A stretch of DNA of 64,000 bases from Zobellia barbeyronii (lineage in GTDB: Bacteria; Bacteroidota; Bacteroidia; Flavobacteriales; Flavobacteriaceae). The notes beneath the pieces were generated by a model. It ran no database searches, had not been told where the DNA came from, and saw only the letters and a list, made by a program, of their open reading frames with translations. The stretch covers positions 124,001 through 188,000 of the forward strand of contig NZ_JACATN010000005.1 of NCBI RefSeq assembly GCF_018603515.1, in the 5' to 3' direction. A program made the translations under genes and the position numbers. Each line of letters starts with the position of its first letter. The stretch's first letter is position 1. Shown piece by piece: positions 44,671 through 54,586 of this stretch.

Positions 44671-45567
44671 CTAAAATAGTTTACCGGTAGAATCTTGCAA
44701 CGTTTTTGGGATATGAAGGTCAGTATTCCATTTTTTATTCAATTTGTCAATAAATTGAGCAGAAATTAAAGGAGACTCCAATTCCATATTTTGATGAACA
44801 AAGAAATGAATGTTTCGCAAACCTTGTTCTTTCCAACCATCAAGCCTATCAATCCAATCATCTAAACGGTCATAATCGCTTATGTGATTTGCTCCTACAT
44901 AGCGCACAAAAGCCTCATTATTAGTGAGACGCATATGCAACATATCTCTACGACCCGCGGTGTCTACAACAATATTTGCAATGTTGTTTTCTTGTAAAAG
45001 GTGATACAATTCCTGACTTACCTTTTCATCATTAAACCAATCCGTATGTCTAAACTCCATAGCCAAAGGAAATTCTTTAGGCCAGAATTCTACAAAACGC
45101 ACTACCCGGTCCCAATTTTTAGGATCAAAATTATCATGCATTTGCAAGAAAATTGTCCCCAACTTCTCTTTAAGGTTTGAGGTAACTTCCAAATATCTAT
45201 CAACTATGGGCAGTGAGGCTTCATTTAATCGCCTCAAATGGCTGATGTCTCTAGATATTTTTGGAAAAAATTTGAAGCCTTCTGGCGTTTTATCATACCA
45301 TTTCTCATATTGCTCCCCAGGAAAGATTCGGTAAAATGTAGCATTCAATTCTATACTATTAAATTGAGAACTATAATAAACGAGTTCATCTTTTGTGCCG
45401 CGAGGATAAAAATTCTTTAAATCCTGACGATTCCATTTAGCACAACCAATTGAGATACTCAGAGGCTGATTTTTATCCACAGTAGCCAACACTCCTGCCG
45501 TATCATTATGGTCCTTTGGCAAGGTGAAATCTACTAGTTCTGGGTGTTCTACTTTTCCGAATTTCAT
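44671..45567 (-). CDS. DUF72 domain protein (YecE-like)
   Basis: 298 residues, TIM-barrel DUF72 family: ISIGCAKWNRQDLKNFYP at the start, FNSIELNATFYRI, FKFFPKISRDISHLRRL, then LGTIFLQMHDNFDP and FPLAMEFRHTDWF. The family is widespread and of unknown biochemical role. No signal. Stands alone. Confidence 0.88.
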   Translation of the reverse strand: MKFGKVEHPELVDFTLPKDHNDTAGVLATVDKNQPLSISIGCAKWNRQDLKNFYPRGTKDELVYYSSQFNSIELNATFYRIFPGEQYEKWYDKTPEGFKFFPKISRDISHLRRLNEASLPIVDRYLEVTSNLKEKLGTIFLQMHDNFDPKNWDRVVRFVEFWPKEFPLAMEFRHTDWFNDEKVSQELYHLLQENNIANIVVDTAGRRDMLHMRLTNNEAFVRYVGANHISDYDRLDDWIDRLDGWKEQGLRNIHFFVHQNMELESPLISAQFIDKLNKKWNTDLHIPKTLQDSTGKLF

Positions 45568-45632
45568 CTAAAAACATTTTTTGATTGCGAAGCTCTATTT
45601 ATCAAAGGGTACATAATCGTTTTTAAAGAAAA

Positions 45633-45658
45633 AAAGCGACTAATTTAATAGTCGCTTT
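45633..45658 (-). terminator. intrinsic terminator of the 45681 gene
   Basis: An AAAGCGAC/GTCGCTTT stem with a 10-base loop, followed on the minus strand by a T-run. Located 23 bp beyond the stop. Confidence 0.8.
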
Positions 45659-45680
45659 CTATACTTAAAACTTAAAGTCT

Positions 45681-46280
45681 TTATTTTAATGCTTTCTTTA
45701 TAATAAACCCGGCAATGTTCTTAGCTAGTTTTGCATAACATTCTGAAATACGGTAACCGCTATTGTAATCATTACCCATGGCACCATACCCTTGAACATC
45801 TACATACGTACCTTCCAATAATATATTACTTGGATTCGCAGTTTCATAAACTGTAATAGTAGCATCTATTTCCGCATTCTTTCTTACCACACCAACATTA
45901 TAACCTGCATAGATTTTATTTGAATGAATCTTCATTGTATAATCTGCTGGGTCCATAGAAACGCTAACCTCGCCATCATCAAACCGTTTGTTGAACGATT
46001 CAATAAATTTAGGTTCGTAACGCTCTTCTCTATCTGCAAACCATGACTTTTTAAACTCCTCTCCCTTTCCAGCTTCTTTTTCTTCACGTTTTGCCATCTT
46101 ATCGGCTAAGAAATCCTCCTCTGAATCATATTTAGGAATCTCTAGGTTACTATAATCGAATTCTAAAGTATAAGCCGATACATCTTTTAGGTTTTTAATA
46201 TCGCCTTGACTTACTTTCATCTTTTGTGCATAGGTACTAGCCGATACGACTAATAATGCCATTACTAAATGTTTACGCAT
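45681..46280 (-). CDS. hypothetical exported protein
   Basis: 199 residues with a Sec signal (cleavage near STYAQ). The mature part begins with beta-type sequence (YTLEFDYSNL), then a charged helical stretch (FLADKMAKREEKEAGKG), then beta-rich sequence; the end, AGYNVGVVRKNAEIDATI followed by VQGYGAMG, resembles small secreted proteins of flavobacteria. No family recognised. Monocistronic with its own terminator. Confidence 0.7.
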   Translation of the reverse strand: MRKHLVMALLVVSASTYAQKMKVSQGDIKNLKDVSAYTLEFDYSNLEIPKYDSEEDFLADKMAKREEKEAGKGEEFKKSWFADREERYEPKFIESFNKRFDDGEVSVSMDPADYTMKIHSNKIYAGYNVGVVRKNAEIDATITVYETANPSNILLEGTYVDVQGYGAMGNDYNSGYRISECYAKLAKNIAGFIIKKALK

Positions 46281-46475
46281 CTGAGTACAATTAATTATTA
46301 TGGTTAATATTTAAATACAAGATACAAACGTTTCTAAAATGTGCAAGTTCTGTAACGACTTAAGTACACATATTTATTTTTCCATTGTAGAAGAATTATT
46401 TAAAATTAAATAATCATAAATAAAATAGTAACCACTTCTAATTAAACATATTAACAGATTTATTTAAAGTAAATT

Positions 46476-47831
46476 CTATTTCTTGATATATACCGTTTTT
46501 TTGTTCAAAAACTCCTTAATACCATGGGAAGAAAGCTCTCTTCCGTAACCGGAAATACCAACCCCTCCAAAAGGTAACCTTGGGTCACTTTTCACCAATT
46601 CGTTAACAAAAACTGCACCTTCATCAAATTGAGGAATAAGTTTTTCTACACGGTCTTTATTTGAAGAAAAAATACTCACTCCCAATCCAAAAACAGAATT
46701 ATTAGAAAGTTCAACAGCCTCTTCATCTGTATCAAAAATTGTAATTCCTATGGCAGGCCCAAATGTTTCCTCTTTAAAAATAGGCATATCCACGGTAACT
46801 TCAGAAAGTATGGTAGGTTCAAAAAAGGTGCCTTTCCTATTTCCACCTAAAACAACTTTAGCACCCATTTCAATAGAACCGGAAACTTGCTTTTCTAAAT
46901 CTTCTGCCAAATCCTCACGGGCCATAACGCCTATATATGTGTCCTCGGCCATTGGGTCCCCCACTTTAAAACTCTTTACTTTCTCAACATACTTTTCAGT
47001 AAACTCTTCAGCTATACTCCTATGTACCAAAAGGCGCTTACCAGCAATACAACTCTGACCAACATTTTGAAAACGAGCCATAGCGCATGTCTCTACAGTT
47101 TCATCTAAATTGGCGTCCTCAAACACGACTAGCGCATTGCTCCCTCCTAACTCTAATACCGATTTTTTTATATTTTCTCCAGCAATAGAAGCTACAGAAG
47201 CTCCTGCAGGCTTACTCCCCGTAAGTGTTACGGCCTTTACCAAATCATTCTCTATCACCGATTTAATCTTGTCGCTGCTTAGTACTAAGTTTTGAAAACA
47301 TCCTTTAGGAAAACCGGCATTCTCAAATACTTCCTGTATCATTTCAGCAGACTTCATAACATTTGAGGCATGCTTTAAAATACCCACATTACCAGCCATT
47401 AAATTAGGAGCTACAAAACGGAAAACTTGCCAAAATGGATAGTTCCAAGGCATGACCGCTAATATCACACCCAAAGGTTGGTACTTTACATAGCTGGTTT
47501 CCGCATCCGTTTCAATAATCTCATCTTGCAACTGATTTTCTGAATTTTCTGCGTAATATTCACAAGCCCATGCACATTTTTCTACTTCTGCAATGGATTG
47601 AGAAATTGGTTTCCCCATTTCTTTGGTGATAATCTCAGCATATTTCCTTTTGTTGTTGCGAAGCTCTTCGGCTGCTTTAAACATCAGCTTTGATCGTTCT
47701 TCATAAGAAGTCTTTTTCCAATCAAGAAAACATTCATGTGATGCTTTAATCTTTTCTTCTAACTCACTATTATTTAACTCTTTAAATTGAAATAATTTTT
47801 CTCCGTCATATGGATTTACCGACTCTTTCAT
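46476..47831 (-). CDS. NAD(P)-dependent aldehyde dehydrogenase (succinate-semialdehyde dehydrogenase-like)
   Basis: 451 residues from the ATG at 47831 (MKESVNPYDG); a TTG further upstream is rejected. ALDH motifs: MPWNYPFWQ, TGSKPAG, catalytic Glu in LELGGSNALVV, catalytic Cys in NVGQSCIAGKR, and KEETFGPA. Short length and the opening NPYDGE suit the Sad/GabD group acting on succinate semialdehyde, but other aldehydes are possible. Monocistronic. Confidence 0.88.
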   Translation of the reverse strand: MKESVNPYDGEKLFQFKELNNSELEEKIKASHECFLDWKKTSYEERSKLMFKAAEELRNNKRKYAEIITKEMGKPISQSIAEVEKCAWACEYYAENSENQLQDEIIETDAETSYVKYQPLGVILAVMPWNYPFWQVFRFVAPNLMAGNVGILKHASNVMKSAEMIQEVFENAGFPKGCFQNLVLSSDKIKSVIENDLVKAVTLTGSKPAGASVASIAGENIKKSVLELGGSNALVVFEDANLDETVETCAMARFQNVGQSCIAGKRLLVHRSIAEEFTEKYVEKVKSFKVGDPMAEDTYIGVMAREDLAEDLEKQVSGSIEMGAKVVLGGNRKGTFFEPTILSEVTVDMPIFKEETFGPAIGITIFDTDEEAVELSNNSVFGLGVSIFSSNKDRVEKLIPQFDEGAVFVNELVKSDPRLPFGGVGISGYGRELSSHGIKEFLNKKTVYIKK

Positions 47832-47994
47832 CTTCCGCTTTTTTTTATTTGAAACCAACTATTTCTTCATTGGCCGTATTTGTCTCTATTACAAAGTAAC
47901 AGGTTTGAATTAATGTTCATAACCTCGTTAAGAACTAATTTTAACACAAAAAGGCACTGCCCGCTTAATCTCTACCTTTATAAAAACCCGTATT

Positions 47995-48402
47995 ATGAGC
48001 GATCGATCTAGTATTCTCTTAAGCATTCGTCCAGAAATTCCTTCCGCAAAAATTACCGATGGTATGAGCGAAAACGAAAGGTTTCAAAACCTAACCCTAC
48101 GCCCTATTCTTAAGCTACAAAATTTCATGCTTGTAGCCGTTTTCAAAAATTACATTGCAAAACATAAGAACAGTTTTTATGAACTTACTTTGGAGAAACG
48201 CTTAGACTTCATTGAAAACGCAATCCAAAAAGACATCAAATTCCGTAATTCGTTAAAAGGAATTGTAATTGGCCAATTTACCTTAGAAGAGTATGAAATA
48301 TACATCAAGAACTCTTCTGCTCTAAACAAGCGCATGATGAGCATGGTTGTAGACCGCCTAAAAGACCAAATACAGCTGTTTGAGCAGAAAGTACTAGTCT
48401 AA
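47995..48402 (+). CDS. conserved hypothetical flavobacterial protein
   Basis: 135 residues, helical and basic, no signal. Begins MSDRSSILLSIRPEIPSA and contains KRLDFIENAIQKD and FRNSLKGIVIGQFTLEEY. I recall close relatives across Flavobacteriia, sometimes labelled glyoxalase without visible support for that fold. Role unknown. Ends overlapping the convergent DUF2461 gene by 9 bp. Confidence 0.75.
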   Translation: MSDRSSILLSIRPEIPSAKITDGMSENERFQNLTLRPILKLQNFMLVAVFKNYIAKHKNSFYELTLEKRLDFIENAIQKDIKFRNSLKGIVIGQFTLEEYEIYIKNSSALNKRMMSMVVDRLKDQIQLFEQKVLV

Positions 48403-49074
48403 TAGTGATTCCCCGTTCAAATTGGTTGTGAGTACATCACTCATATAATCGAAAAAAGGTCGTATTGCTCTAAAGGTCTTATTAACTTCATCTGCAAAAC
48501 CAGTAGAAAGCACTTCCTTATCCGTGAATTTCCGGGTAAAAATAAATTGTTTCTTTTTTATCAAATCAATATCCTCATGGGTTTTATCAAAACCTTTGGG
48601 AGCTGTTTTCAATTCGTCACCTTGTAGTTCGCCCCAAGTGGACTTTAAGTTCTTTTGAGATAGAATTTCTCGCATTTCAGAAGCGTCTTCTTCCAATTCT
48701 TTTCGAATACGAAGTAAATCTTCTTTATTCGGATCCCAAAAACCAGTTGCCAAAAATGACTCTCCTGGCTTTATTTGTAGATAGTAACCACCACGTCTTT
48801 GGGCTCCTGCCCTGGAGAAAGAACCTGCAAAATGAGCTTTATAAGGTGTTTTGTCCTTAGAAAAACGAACATCCCTATAAATTCTAAACATTTTTGTTCT
48901 TTCTATTTCATCGTGAGTACCAAGCTTAACCGCTATGGCTTCAAAAAAAGCTTTTACGCTCTGTTCGTGACGTTTAAACTCTGGTTTGTTTTCAGTAAAC
49001 CATTCCCTGTTGTTATTATTTTTAAGCTCAATTAATAAATTGAGTGTTTCTTTAGTAATTATCGGATCTAACAT
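48394..49074 (-). CDS. DUF2461 family protein
   Basis: 226 residues, the usual length. Signature segments: NNNREWFTENKPEF, FRIYRDVRFSKDKTPYKAH and GGYYLQIKPGESFLATGFW. The family (TIGR02453) is common in Bacteroidota and of unknown function. Cytoplasmic. Confidence 0.88.
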   Translation of the reverse strand: MLDPIITKETLNLLIELKNNNNREWFTENKPEFKRHEQSVKAFFEAIAVKLGTHDEIERTKMFRIYRDVRFSKDKTPYKAHFAGSFSRAGAQRRGGYYLQIKPGESFLATGFWDPNKEDLLRIRKELEEDASEMREILSQKNLKSTWGELQGDELKTAPKGFDKTHEDIDLIKKKQFIFTRKFTDKEVLSTGFADEVNKTFRAIRPFFDYMSDVLTTNLNGESLLD

Positions 49075-49162
49075 ACGACCTAAATGTTGTTATTTTAGAT
49101 AAAGTTAACCTTTTTACGAAATCGGCTTTTAGATTTATCAGTAATTTAGCCCTTTCACCAAA

Positions 49163-49963
49163 ATGCATATGGACCATACTTCTATCATTGATAAAATTAA
49201 TAGGCATAAGAAACAGCCTAATTTAAGATACAAACTAAAAGAAAAAGTTGAAGAGTTTACCAATTTACTTTTTTACACCCTTTTTGACATTGATACACCA
49301 GTAGAAAAGAATCTAGGCAAACTAGAACTACTTTTTGATGACGTGGTTAATTTGGCGTGTTGGGATACGAACAAACCTTGTAAAAAAGTTTGGGAAAACT
49401 ACGTTGAAAAACTGCCCGAGATACTGGAACGCCTGAACCTTGATGCAGAAGCAACCGTAAATTGTGATCCTGCGTCATTATCCGTAGAGGAAGTTTATAT
49501 GGCGTACCCTGGCTTTTATGCCATTGTTATCTATCGTTTAGCTCACGAACTGTATTCCATTGGTTTTCCTTTGGTTCCCAGATTAATGACTGAATATGCG
49601 CACCGCCAAACCGGTGTTGATATTAACCCTGGAGCCCAAATTGGAAATTCGTTTCATATTGATCATGGCACTGGTGTGGTAATAGGCGAAACTGCAATCA
49701 TAAAAGAACATGTTAAGATTTACCAAGGTGTAACCTTAGGCGGACTTTATGTGGCTAAACACTTGCATAGTACTAAACGACACCCAACTATTGAAAGAAA
49801 TGTAACCATATACGCAAACGCTACCATATTAGGTGGTAAAACGGTAATTGGCGAGAACTCCATTATTGGAGGTAATGCTTGGTTAACAGCATCGGTTCCT
49901 GCAAATTCAACTGTTTTTCACACGCCTGATATCAAAATAAAAACACTACCCAATGTCTCATAG
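49163..49963 (+). CDS. epsC: serine O-acetyltransferase
   Basis: 266 residues. The C-terminal half is a left-handed beta-helix of hexapeptide repeats (INPGAQIGNSFHIDHGTGVV, then IGETAIIKEHVKI) with the catalytic His in DHGTG. The long helical N-terminus is that of the EpsC/SatA branch in Bacteroidota. Acetylates serine to O-acetylserine, used by CysM encoded immediately downstream (11-bp overlap). An ATG two codons later is an alternative start. Confidence 0.93.
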   Translation: MHMDHTSIIDKINRHKKQPNLRYKLKEKVEEFTNLLFYTLFDIDTPVEKNLGKLELLFDDVVNLACWDTNKPCKKVWENYVEKLPEILERLNLDAEATVNCDPASLSVEEVYMAYPGFYAIVIYRLAHELYSIGFPLVPRLMTEYAHRQTGVDINPGAQIGNSFHIDHGTGVVIGETAIIKEHVKIYQGVTLGGLYVAKHLHSTKRHPTIERNVTIYANATILGGKTVIGENSIIGGNAWLTASVPANSTVFHTPDIKIKTLPNVS

Positions 49964-50837
49964 TATTTTAGACCTAATCGGTAATACCCCTTTGGTAGAA
50001 TCGAAAGTATTGAACACAAACCCTAATGTTAAGCTCTATTTTAAAATGGAAGGGCACAATCCTGGCGGAAGTGTAAAAGACCGTGCTGCGTTCAACATGA
50101 TTAAAAATGGACTTGAGCGTGGTGATTTTGATAAAAATTCTAAGCTTATTGAGGCTACAAGCGGAAATACAGGTATTGCATTAGCCATGATTGCCGGAAT
50201 CTATGGTCTTGATATGGAATTGGTAATGTCAGAAAAAAGCACCGTCGAACGTGTAAAAACCATGAAGGCTTACGGAGCAAAGGTTACCCTTACCCCTGCG
50301 GATATTGGGATTGAAGGAGCTAGAGATTATGCCGAAGCCAAAGTAAAAAACGAAGGCTACGTAATGATTAATCAGTTTTCTAATGATGATAACTGGAAAG
50401 CACATTACAAATCTACCGGTCCTGAAATTTGGAATGATACCGATGGAAAAGTAACTCACTTTGTCTCTTCTATGGGAACCACAGGCACCATTATGGGTAC
50501 ATCTACCTACCTAAAGGAGAAAAACTCGGATATTCAGATTGTTGGTGTTCAACCTACCGACAATTCTAATATTCCCGGAATTCGGAAATGGCCAAAAGAA
50601 TATTTACCTAAAATTTTTGATGCTAAAAAAGTTGACCAGACTATAGAAGTCAGTCAAGAAGAAGCCAAACAAATGGCCATACGGTTAGCTAAGGAAGAAG
50701 GCATCTTTTCAGGTATGAGCAGCGGTGGAGCGGCAGCAGCGGCTTTACGCCTAGCGGAAACACTAGAAAGTGGCATTATTGTTTCTATTGTCTGTGACAG
50801 AGGAGACCGTTACCTTTCTTCTGATTTGTTTGACTAG
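49953..50837 (+). CDS. cysM: cysteine synthase B (O-acetylserine sulfhydrylase)
   Basis: 294 residues, the short CysM form. PLP-binding Lys42 in NPGGSVKDRAA; substrate loop EATSGNTGIALA; phosphate-binding loop MGTTGTIMGT. Makes cysteine from O-acetylserine and sulfide or thiosulfate. It overlaps epsC by 11 bp, giving coupled synthesis of the two last enzymes of cysteine formation. Confidence 0.95.
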   Translation: MSHSILDLIGNTPLVESKVLNTNPNVKLYFKMEGHNPGGSVKDRAAFNMIKNGLERGDFDKNSKLIEATSGNTGIALAMIAGIYGLDMELVMSEKSTVERVKTMKAYGAKVTLTPADIGIEGARDYAEAKVKNEGYVMINQFSNDDNWKAHYKSTGPEIWNDTDGKVTHFVSSMGTTGTIMGTSTYLKEKNSDIQIVGVQPTDNSNIPGIRKWPKEYLPKIFDAKKVDQTIEVSQEEAKQMAIRLAKEEGIFSGMSSGGAAAAALRLAETLESGIIVSIVCDRGDRYLSSDLFD

Positions 50838-50866
50838 AAAATTGTTGATAGGACAAGGTCTTTATA

Positions 50867-51664
50867 TCAATCTAAAATCTTATTCATTCCTTCTTTGAAC
50901 ACTTTAAAGTCTTGAAGGTAATTATGTCCTGCTTTAGGAATACCAAAGAGTTTCTTATTCTTTCCAGGTATAGCCTCGTATAGCTTTTCTGCAGACACAA
51001 ACGGGATTACACCATCTTCCTTTCCATGGAAGATATAGATGGGGCATTCTACTTTTTGTACAAATTCATTAGATGGAAACCTAAAGTTAGACAACCAGTC
51101 TATTGGTAAAAACGGAAAACGATGCTTACCTAGTGCCACAGCACTGTAAAAAGGAGACTCCAACACCATTTTCTCTGGATTATTTTCAGAAGCCAACCAT
51201 GTAGCCACTCCCGTACCAAAAGACCTGCCATAAACTATAATTTTATCTTCCGCATATTGCTCTTTGGCATAATTATAAAAGAGCTGAGCATCATCATACA
51301 AGGCTTGCTCACTCATCTCTCCCGTACTTTTTCCAAAGGTTCTATAATCTACCAAAATAGACTCGTAGCCTTTTCTAGAAAAAAGGTTTGCTACATGTAT
51401 TAAGTGAGAAATATTACCTGAATTACCATGAAAGTAAAGGATGACACCTTTAGCGCTATCTTGCTTAATATGAACGGCATTCAGTTTTGCGCCATCATCC
51501 GTAGTTAAATTTAGCTCCTCAAAATCTTGACAAAAATCATAGGTATGGTTAAGTGGCATTTTAGACGGAAAGAATACCAAACGTTCTTGGAAATTGTAAG
51601 CTAGAACAGCAATTAAAGCATATAGAAATACAAGTATCAATCCCCATTTTTTCAATCTACGCAT
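50867..51664 (-). CDS. membrane-anchored alpha/beta hydrolase (BEM46-like)
   Basis: 265 residues. N-terminal helix (about 8-24) anchors it. Hydrolase motifs: YFHGNSGN (oxyanion side), nucleophile Ser148 in VYGRSFGTGVA, Asp in YIFHGKEDGVIP and His in PKAGHNYLQD. The layout matches BEM46/YfhR-type hydrolases. Substrate unknown. Confidence 0.87.
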   Translation of the reverse strand: MRRLKKWGLILVFLYALIAVLAYNFQERLVFFPSKMPLNHTYDFCQDFEELNLTTDDGAKLNAVHIKQDSAKGVILYFHGNSGNISHLIHVANLFSRKGYESILVDYRTFGKSTGEMSEQALYDDAQLFYNYAKEQYAEDKIIVYGRSFGTGVATWLASENNPEKMVLESPFYSAVALGKHRFPFLPIDWLSNFRFPSNEFVQKVECPIYIFHGKEDGVIPFVSAEKLYEAIPGKNKKLFGIPKAGHNYLQDFKVFKEGMNKILD

Positions 51665-51734
51665 GAAGTACTAAATTTTAATGGTGCTATTTAATAGAAA
51701 AATACAATTATGATGATAAAAAAGGTGGATATCA

Positions 51735-52826
51735 CTACAACCAGTTTTTTCTTTTAAAATAAACCATCATACCAATAAAAAGGGCAATCATCAATGCCCA
51801 TACGTAATAGTATCCGTTTGCAGTATGTAGTTCTGGCATATTGTCAAAGTTCATTCCGTAGACGCCAGCAATAAATGTAAGCGGTATGAAAATAGAGGCC
51901 ATTATGGTCAATACCTTCATAACTTCATTCATCTTATTACTCATATTACTCATGTACATTTCCATGAGACTCATAGACATTTCTCTGTAAATCTGGAGGC
52001 TTTCATTAATTTCCAAAGAGTGATCTAAGGCATCTCTTAGAAATACTTTGGTGTCTTTGGTAATCAAGGGATTTTCTGTATCAATCAAGCGGCTAACCAA
52101 TTCTTTAACGGGGAATATCCAACGTCTTATTCTTAAGACTTCCTTCTTTATTTGCTGAATTTCCTGAGCAATTTCTGGTGTAGGGTTATCATATACCACT
52201 TCCTCCAAATTCTCTATTTTGTGATTCAAATGCTCAAGAACAACAAAATAGTTATCTACAATAGCATCCAATAATGCAAAAAAGAGGTAATCCGCACCCC
52301 GAGTTCTTATACGACCAGATTTACTTTTGATTCGTTGCCTTACTCCTTTAAAGACATCGTCATCCATTTCTTGAAAAACGAGCACACTACTATCCATTAG
52401 TACTATTGCGACATGTTCGTATACGATTTCTTGCTCGGTATTTAGGTACAACATCTTGAAAACACTAAAAATATAATCCTCGTATTCGTCAATTTTTGGC
52501 CGTTGATGGGTATCCACAATATCTTCCAGCACCAAAGGATTGAGTCCAAAGCGTTTTCCTATTTTTTCTATAAAAACTTCATCACTAATACCTACTATAT
52601 CTATCCACGAAATTTCCGGTACTTCTTTATGTGCAACAATAGCATCTATATCTCCAGGAATATGCTCATTAAGAATTGCTTCGTTATATTCTAGAATATT
52701 AACTACACTATCACCCCCTTCTCTTTGGCCCATATAGGTTATGGTACCGGGAGCTTTGCCCATTTTCTTTTGAAATTTGGAAGCTTTCTTTGGAATCAAT
52801 TTCCCTAATCTTTTTCGTCTCGACAT
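51735..52826 (-). CDS. corA: CorA-type magnesium/cobalt transporter
   Basis: 363 residues from the ATG at 52826 (MSRRKRLGKL); the in-frame upstream extension would overlap truA. A long cytoplasmic domain with coiled helices is followed by two C-terminal membrane helices; YGMN, the ion-selectivity motif, lies in IAGVYGMNFDNMPEL. A divalent cation channel of the inner membrane. Start lies 41 bp beyond the truA stop, same strand. Confidence 0.93.
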   Translation of the reverse strand: MSRRKRLGKLIPKKASKFQKKMGKAPGTITYMGQREGGDSVVNILEYNEAILNEHIPGDIDAIVAHKEVPEISWIDIVGISDEVFIEKIGKRFGLNPLVLEDIVDTHQRPKIDEYEDYIFSVFKMLYLNTEQEIVYEHVAIVLMDSSVLVFQEMDDDVFKGVRQRIKSKSGRIRTRGADYLFFALLDAIVDNYFVVLEHLNHKIENLEEVVYDNPTPEIAQEIQQIKKEVLRIRRWIFPVKELVSRLIDTENPLITKDTKVFLRDALDHSLEINESLQIYREMSMSLMEMYMSNMSNKMNEVMKVLTIMASIFIPLTFIAGVYGMNFDNMPELHTANGYYYVWALMIALFIGMMVYFKRKNWL

Positions 52827-52866
52827 GAATAGATTAATTTTTATAAATATAGTAAGAAGTTGGCAA

Positions 52867-53664
52867 CTAGATTTCTTGATTTTTAAAATGTAGGTCATGT
52901 AAAAGCAAACCTGAACCAGGTGCTACGTAGGTAAGTTTCATAGTACTTTCTGGCTTTAAAGAATCCTGAATATCAGCCAAAGACAGCTCACCTTTTCCTA
53001 GTTGAATTAACGCTCCCATCATCATCCTAATCTGGTAACGCATAAAACCTTTTCCGCTTACATGCAGTGCATAACTTTTTTTAGGAAAGAAATTGGCTTT
53101 TAAGAGCTCATTTTCCTTTAGTTCACATGAGATTATGGTGCGTTCAGTTTTCGTGTTCTCCTGTAATCTAGCCGTATAAATTTTGAAATTATGAGTTCCC
53201 TCAAATAGTTCTGCTCCCTTTCGCATTAAATCAACATCTAGCTTATTCAGAATATTAGCAAGAAAAGGTGCGCAAAAAGGATTATTTTTTTCACCGTGAG
53301 AGAAGAGATATACATACTCTTTTACTTTTGCATCTTGAATGATATTAAAGGAACTATTCGTTTCCATTATGTTTAAGACTCTAATATCTGGTGGAAGATT
53401 CTCATTGAAAAGCTGGAGAAATCCGTCCATATCAGTTAAAGGCTCTCCATCTATAAACAGTTCAAACACCATGGATAAGGCAGATACTTTGGCATCTGTC
53501 CGGCCGGCCCCTAAAATTTTAAACTTTTGGCCTTCCAATATGAATTTTAAGGTTTTTGATAACATGGTCTCTACGGTTTTTTGACCAGGTTGTTTTTGCC
53601 ATCCACTATAACGAAAGCCTAAATACTGAAGGCGCACTAAATAACAATAACGGACTACTTGCAT
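52867..53664 (-). CDS. truA: tRNA pseudouridine(38-40) synthase
   Basis: 265 residues. Opening LQYLGFRYSGWQKQPG is typical of TruA; the catalytic Asp56 lies in GAGRTDAKVSA; KGFMRYQIRMMMGAL is the conserved C-terminal segment. Modifies the anticodon arm of tRNAs. Upstream of corA on the same strand. Confidence 0.95.
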   Translation of the reverse strand: MQVVRYCYLVRLQYLGFRYSGWQKQPGQKTVETMLSKTLKFILEGQKFKILGAGRTDAKVSALSMVFELFIDGEPLTDMDGFLQLFNENLPPDIRVLNIMETNSSFNIIQDAKVKEYVYLFSHGEKNNPFCAPFLANILNKLDVDLMRKGAELFEGTHNFKIYTARLQENTKTERTIISCELKENELLKANFFPKKSYALHVSGKGFMRYQIRMMMGALIQLGKGELSLADIQDSLKPESTMKLTYVAPGSGLLLHDLHFKNQEI

Positions 53665-54002
53665 GCAATTCTCTCTTTACAGCCAAGCTACCATTTTTTT
53701 TGTACTTTGTAATAATCAATGTCACGTACCTATCTATATTGTTACAGTGATTAATTTGGTTCTATCTTTATTTCAATAATCTTGCTATTCTAAAGTTTGG
53801 ATTTCATAATATTGTCGGCAAGAGTTATTTAGAATGGAAATTGCTATTTTGTGTGTTGGTTTTAATTATTGATTAAAAATTATAGTTTTTGTCGATATTA
53901 ACAAAGCATACTGCGCTTTGACGATTATTTTAAATAAAGTAGGAAAAAAGACGTTTTTTAGTACCCTTAATTCAACCACCAACCTCTGGAAAACAAATTT
54001 TT
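53665..54002. other. 338-bp intergenic region
   Basis: Between divergent truA and the 54003 gene. Very AT-rich with no coding sequence, tRNA or hairpin I can support. Confidence 0.4.
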
Positions 54003-54485
54003 ATGAAGTTTATTTTAAAAATATTCCCCTGGAAAAGAACAATAAATGTTTCTATTGCTGTTATTGCCGTGCTCATTGTTTTTAATTTTTACGGCCTATA
54101 CACCAATACATTTTATCTACTGAAACCTAACAACTACATATTTCCGTTGTTAAGCTTGTCACACATTACCTTTTTATATGTGTTATGGTTTAAAATTAAA
54201 GAAGATGAGCTAACTGATCCGCAGATGCGCAATATAGAATATATTCTATATGCTGTTTTTGGGGTATATGTTTTTAAAACAATAGAGTCTTTAGTTATTC
54301 TTACAAGCTACTCTAATTTTGAAAACCATATTATACCGGCTAGTTTTATACCGATGGGGATATTGATATTTGTATTACACTTGTTTTTACTAGGTCTTAC
54401 CTTATTAGCTATTAAATACCGTAGAGATATGGTCGGAGCCTATGTATTTGACGATATGAACCAACAAATTGATTCTTGGGAATAA
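54003..54485 (+). CDS. hypothetical four-helix membrane protein
   Basis: 160 residues with four hydrophobic helices at about 12-34, 43-62, 78-100 and 115-138 and a polar C-terminus (YVFDDMNQQIDSWE). No family recognised and no motif suggests transport or catalysis. Monocistronic with a strong terminator. Confidence 0.7.
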   Translation: MKFILKIFPWKRTINVSIAVIAVLIVFNFYGLYTNTFYLLKPNNYIFPLLSLSHITFLYVLWFKIKEDELTDPQMRNIEYILYAVFGVYVFKTIESLVILTSYSNFENHIIPASFIPMGILIFVLHLFLLGLTLLAIKYRRDMVGAYVFDDMNQQIDSWE

Positions 54486-54510
54486 CCATCCAATAACTCT
54501 TTGATAAATA

Positions 54511-54540
54511 CAAAACCCCGTTTTACAACGGGGTTTATTT
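54511..54540 (+). terminator. intrinsic terminator
   Basis: AAACCCCGTT-TTAC-AACGGGGTTT stem-loop followed by T-rich sequence, 26 bp after the 54003 gene's stop. Confidence 0.88.
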
Positions 54541-54586
54541 TTTGAACAAAATAGCTATTGTTCATAATACAATGACAATCTAATGG

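Noticed and set aside
52827-52898. N-terminal extension of CorA
   Set aside because: It overlaps the coding end of truA, and an ATG at 52826 gives a normal CorA start.
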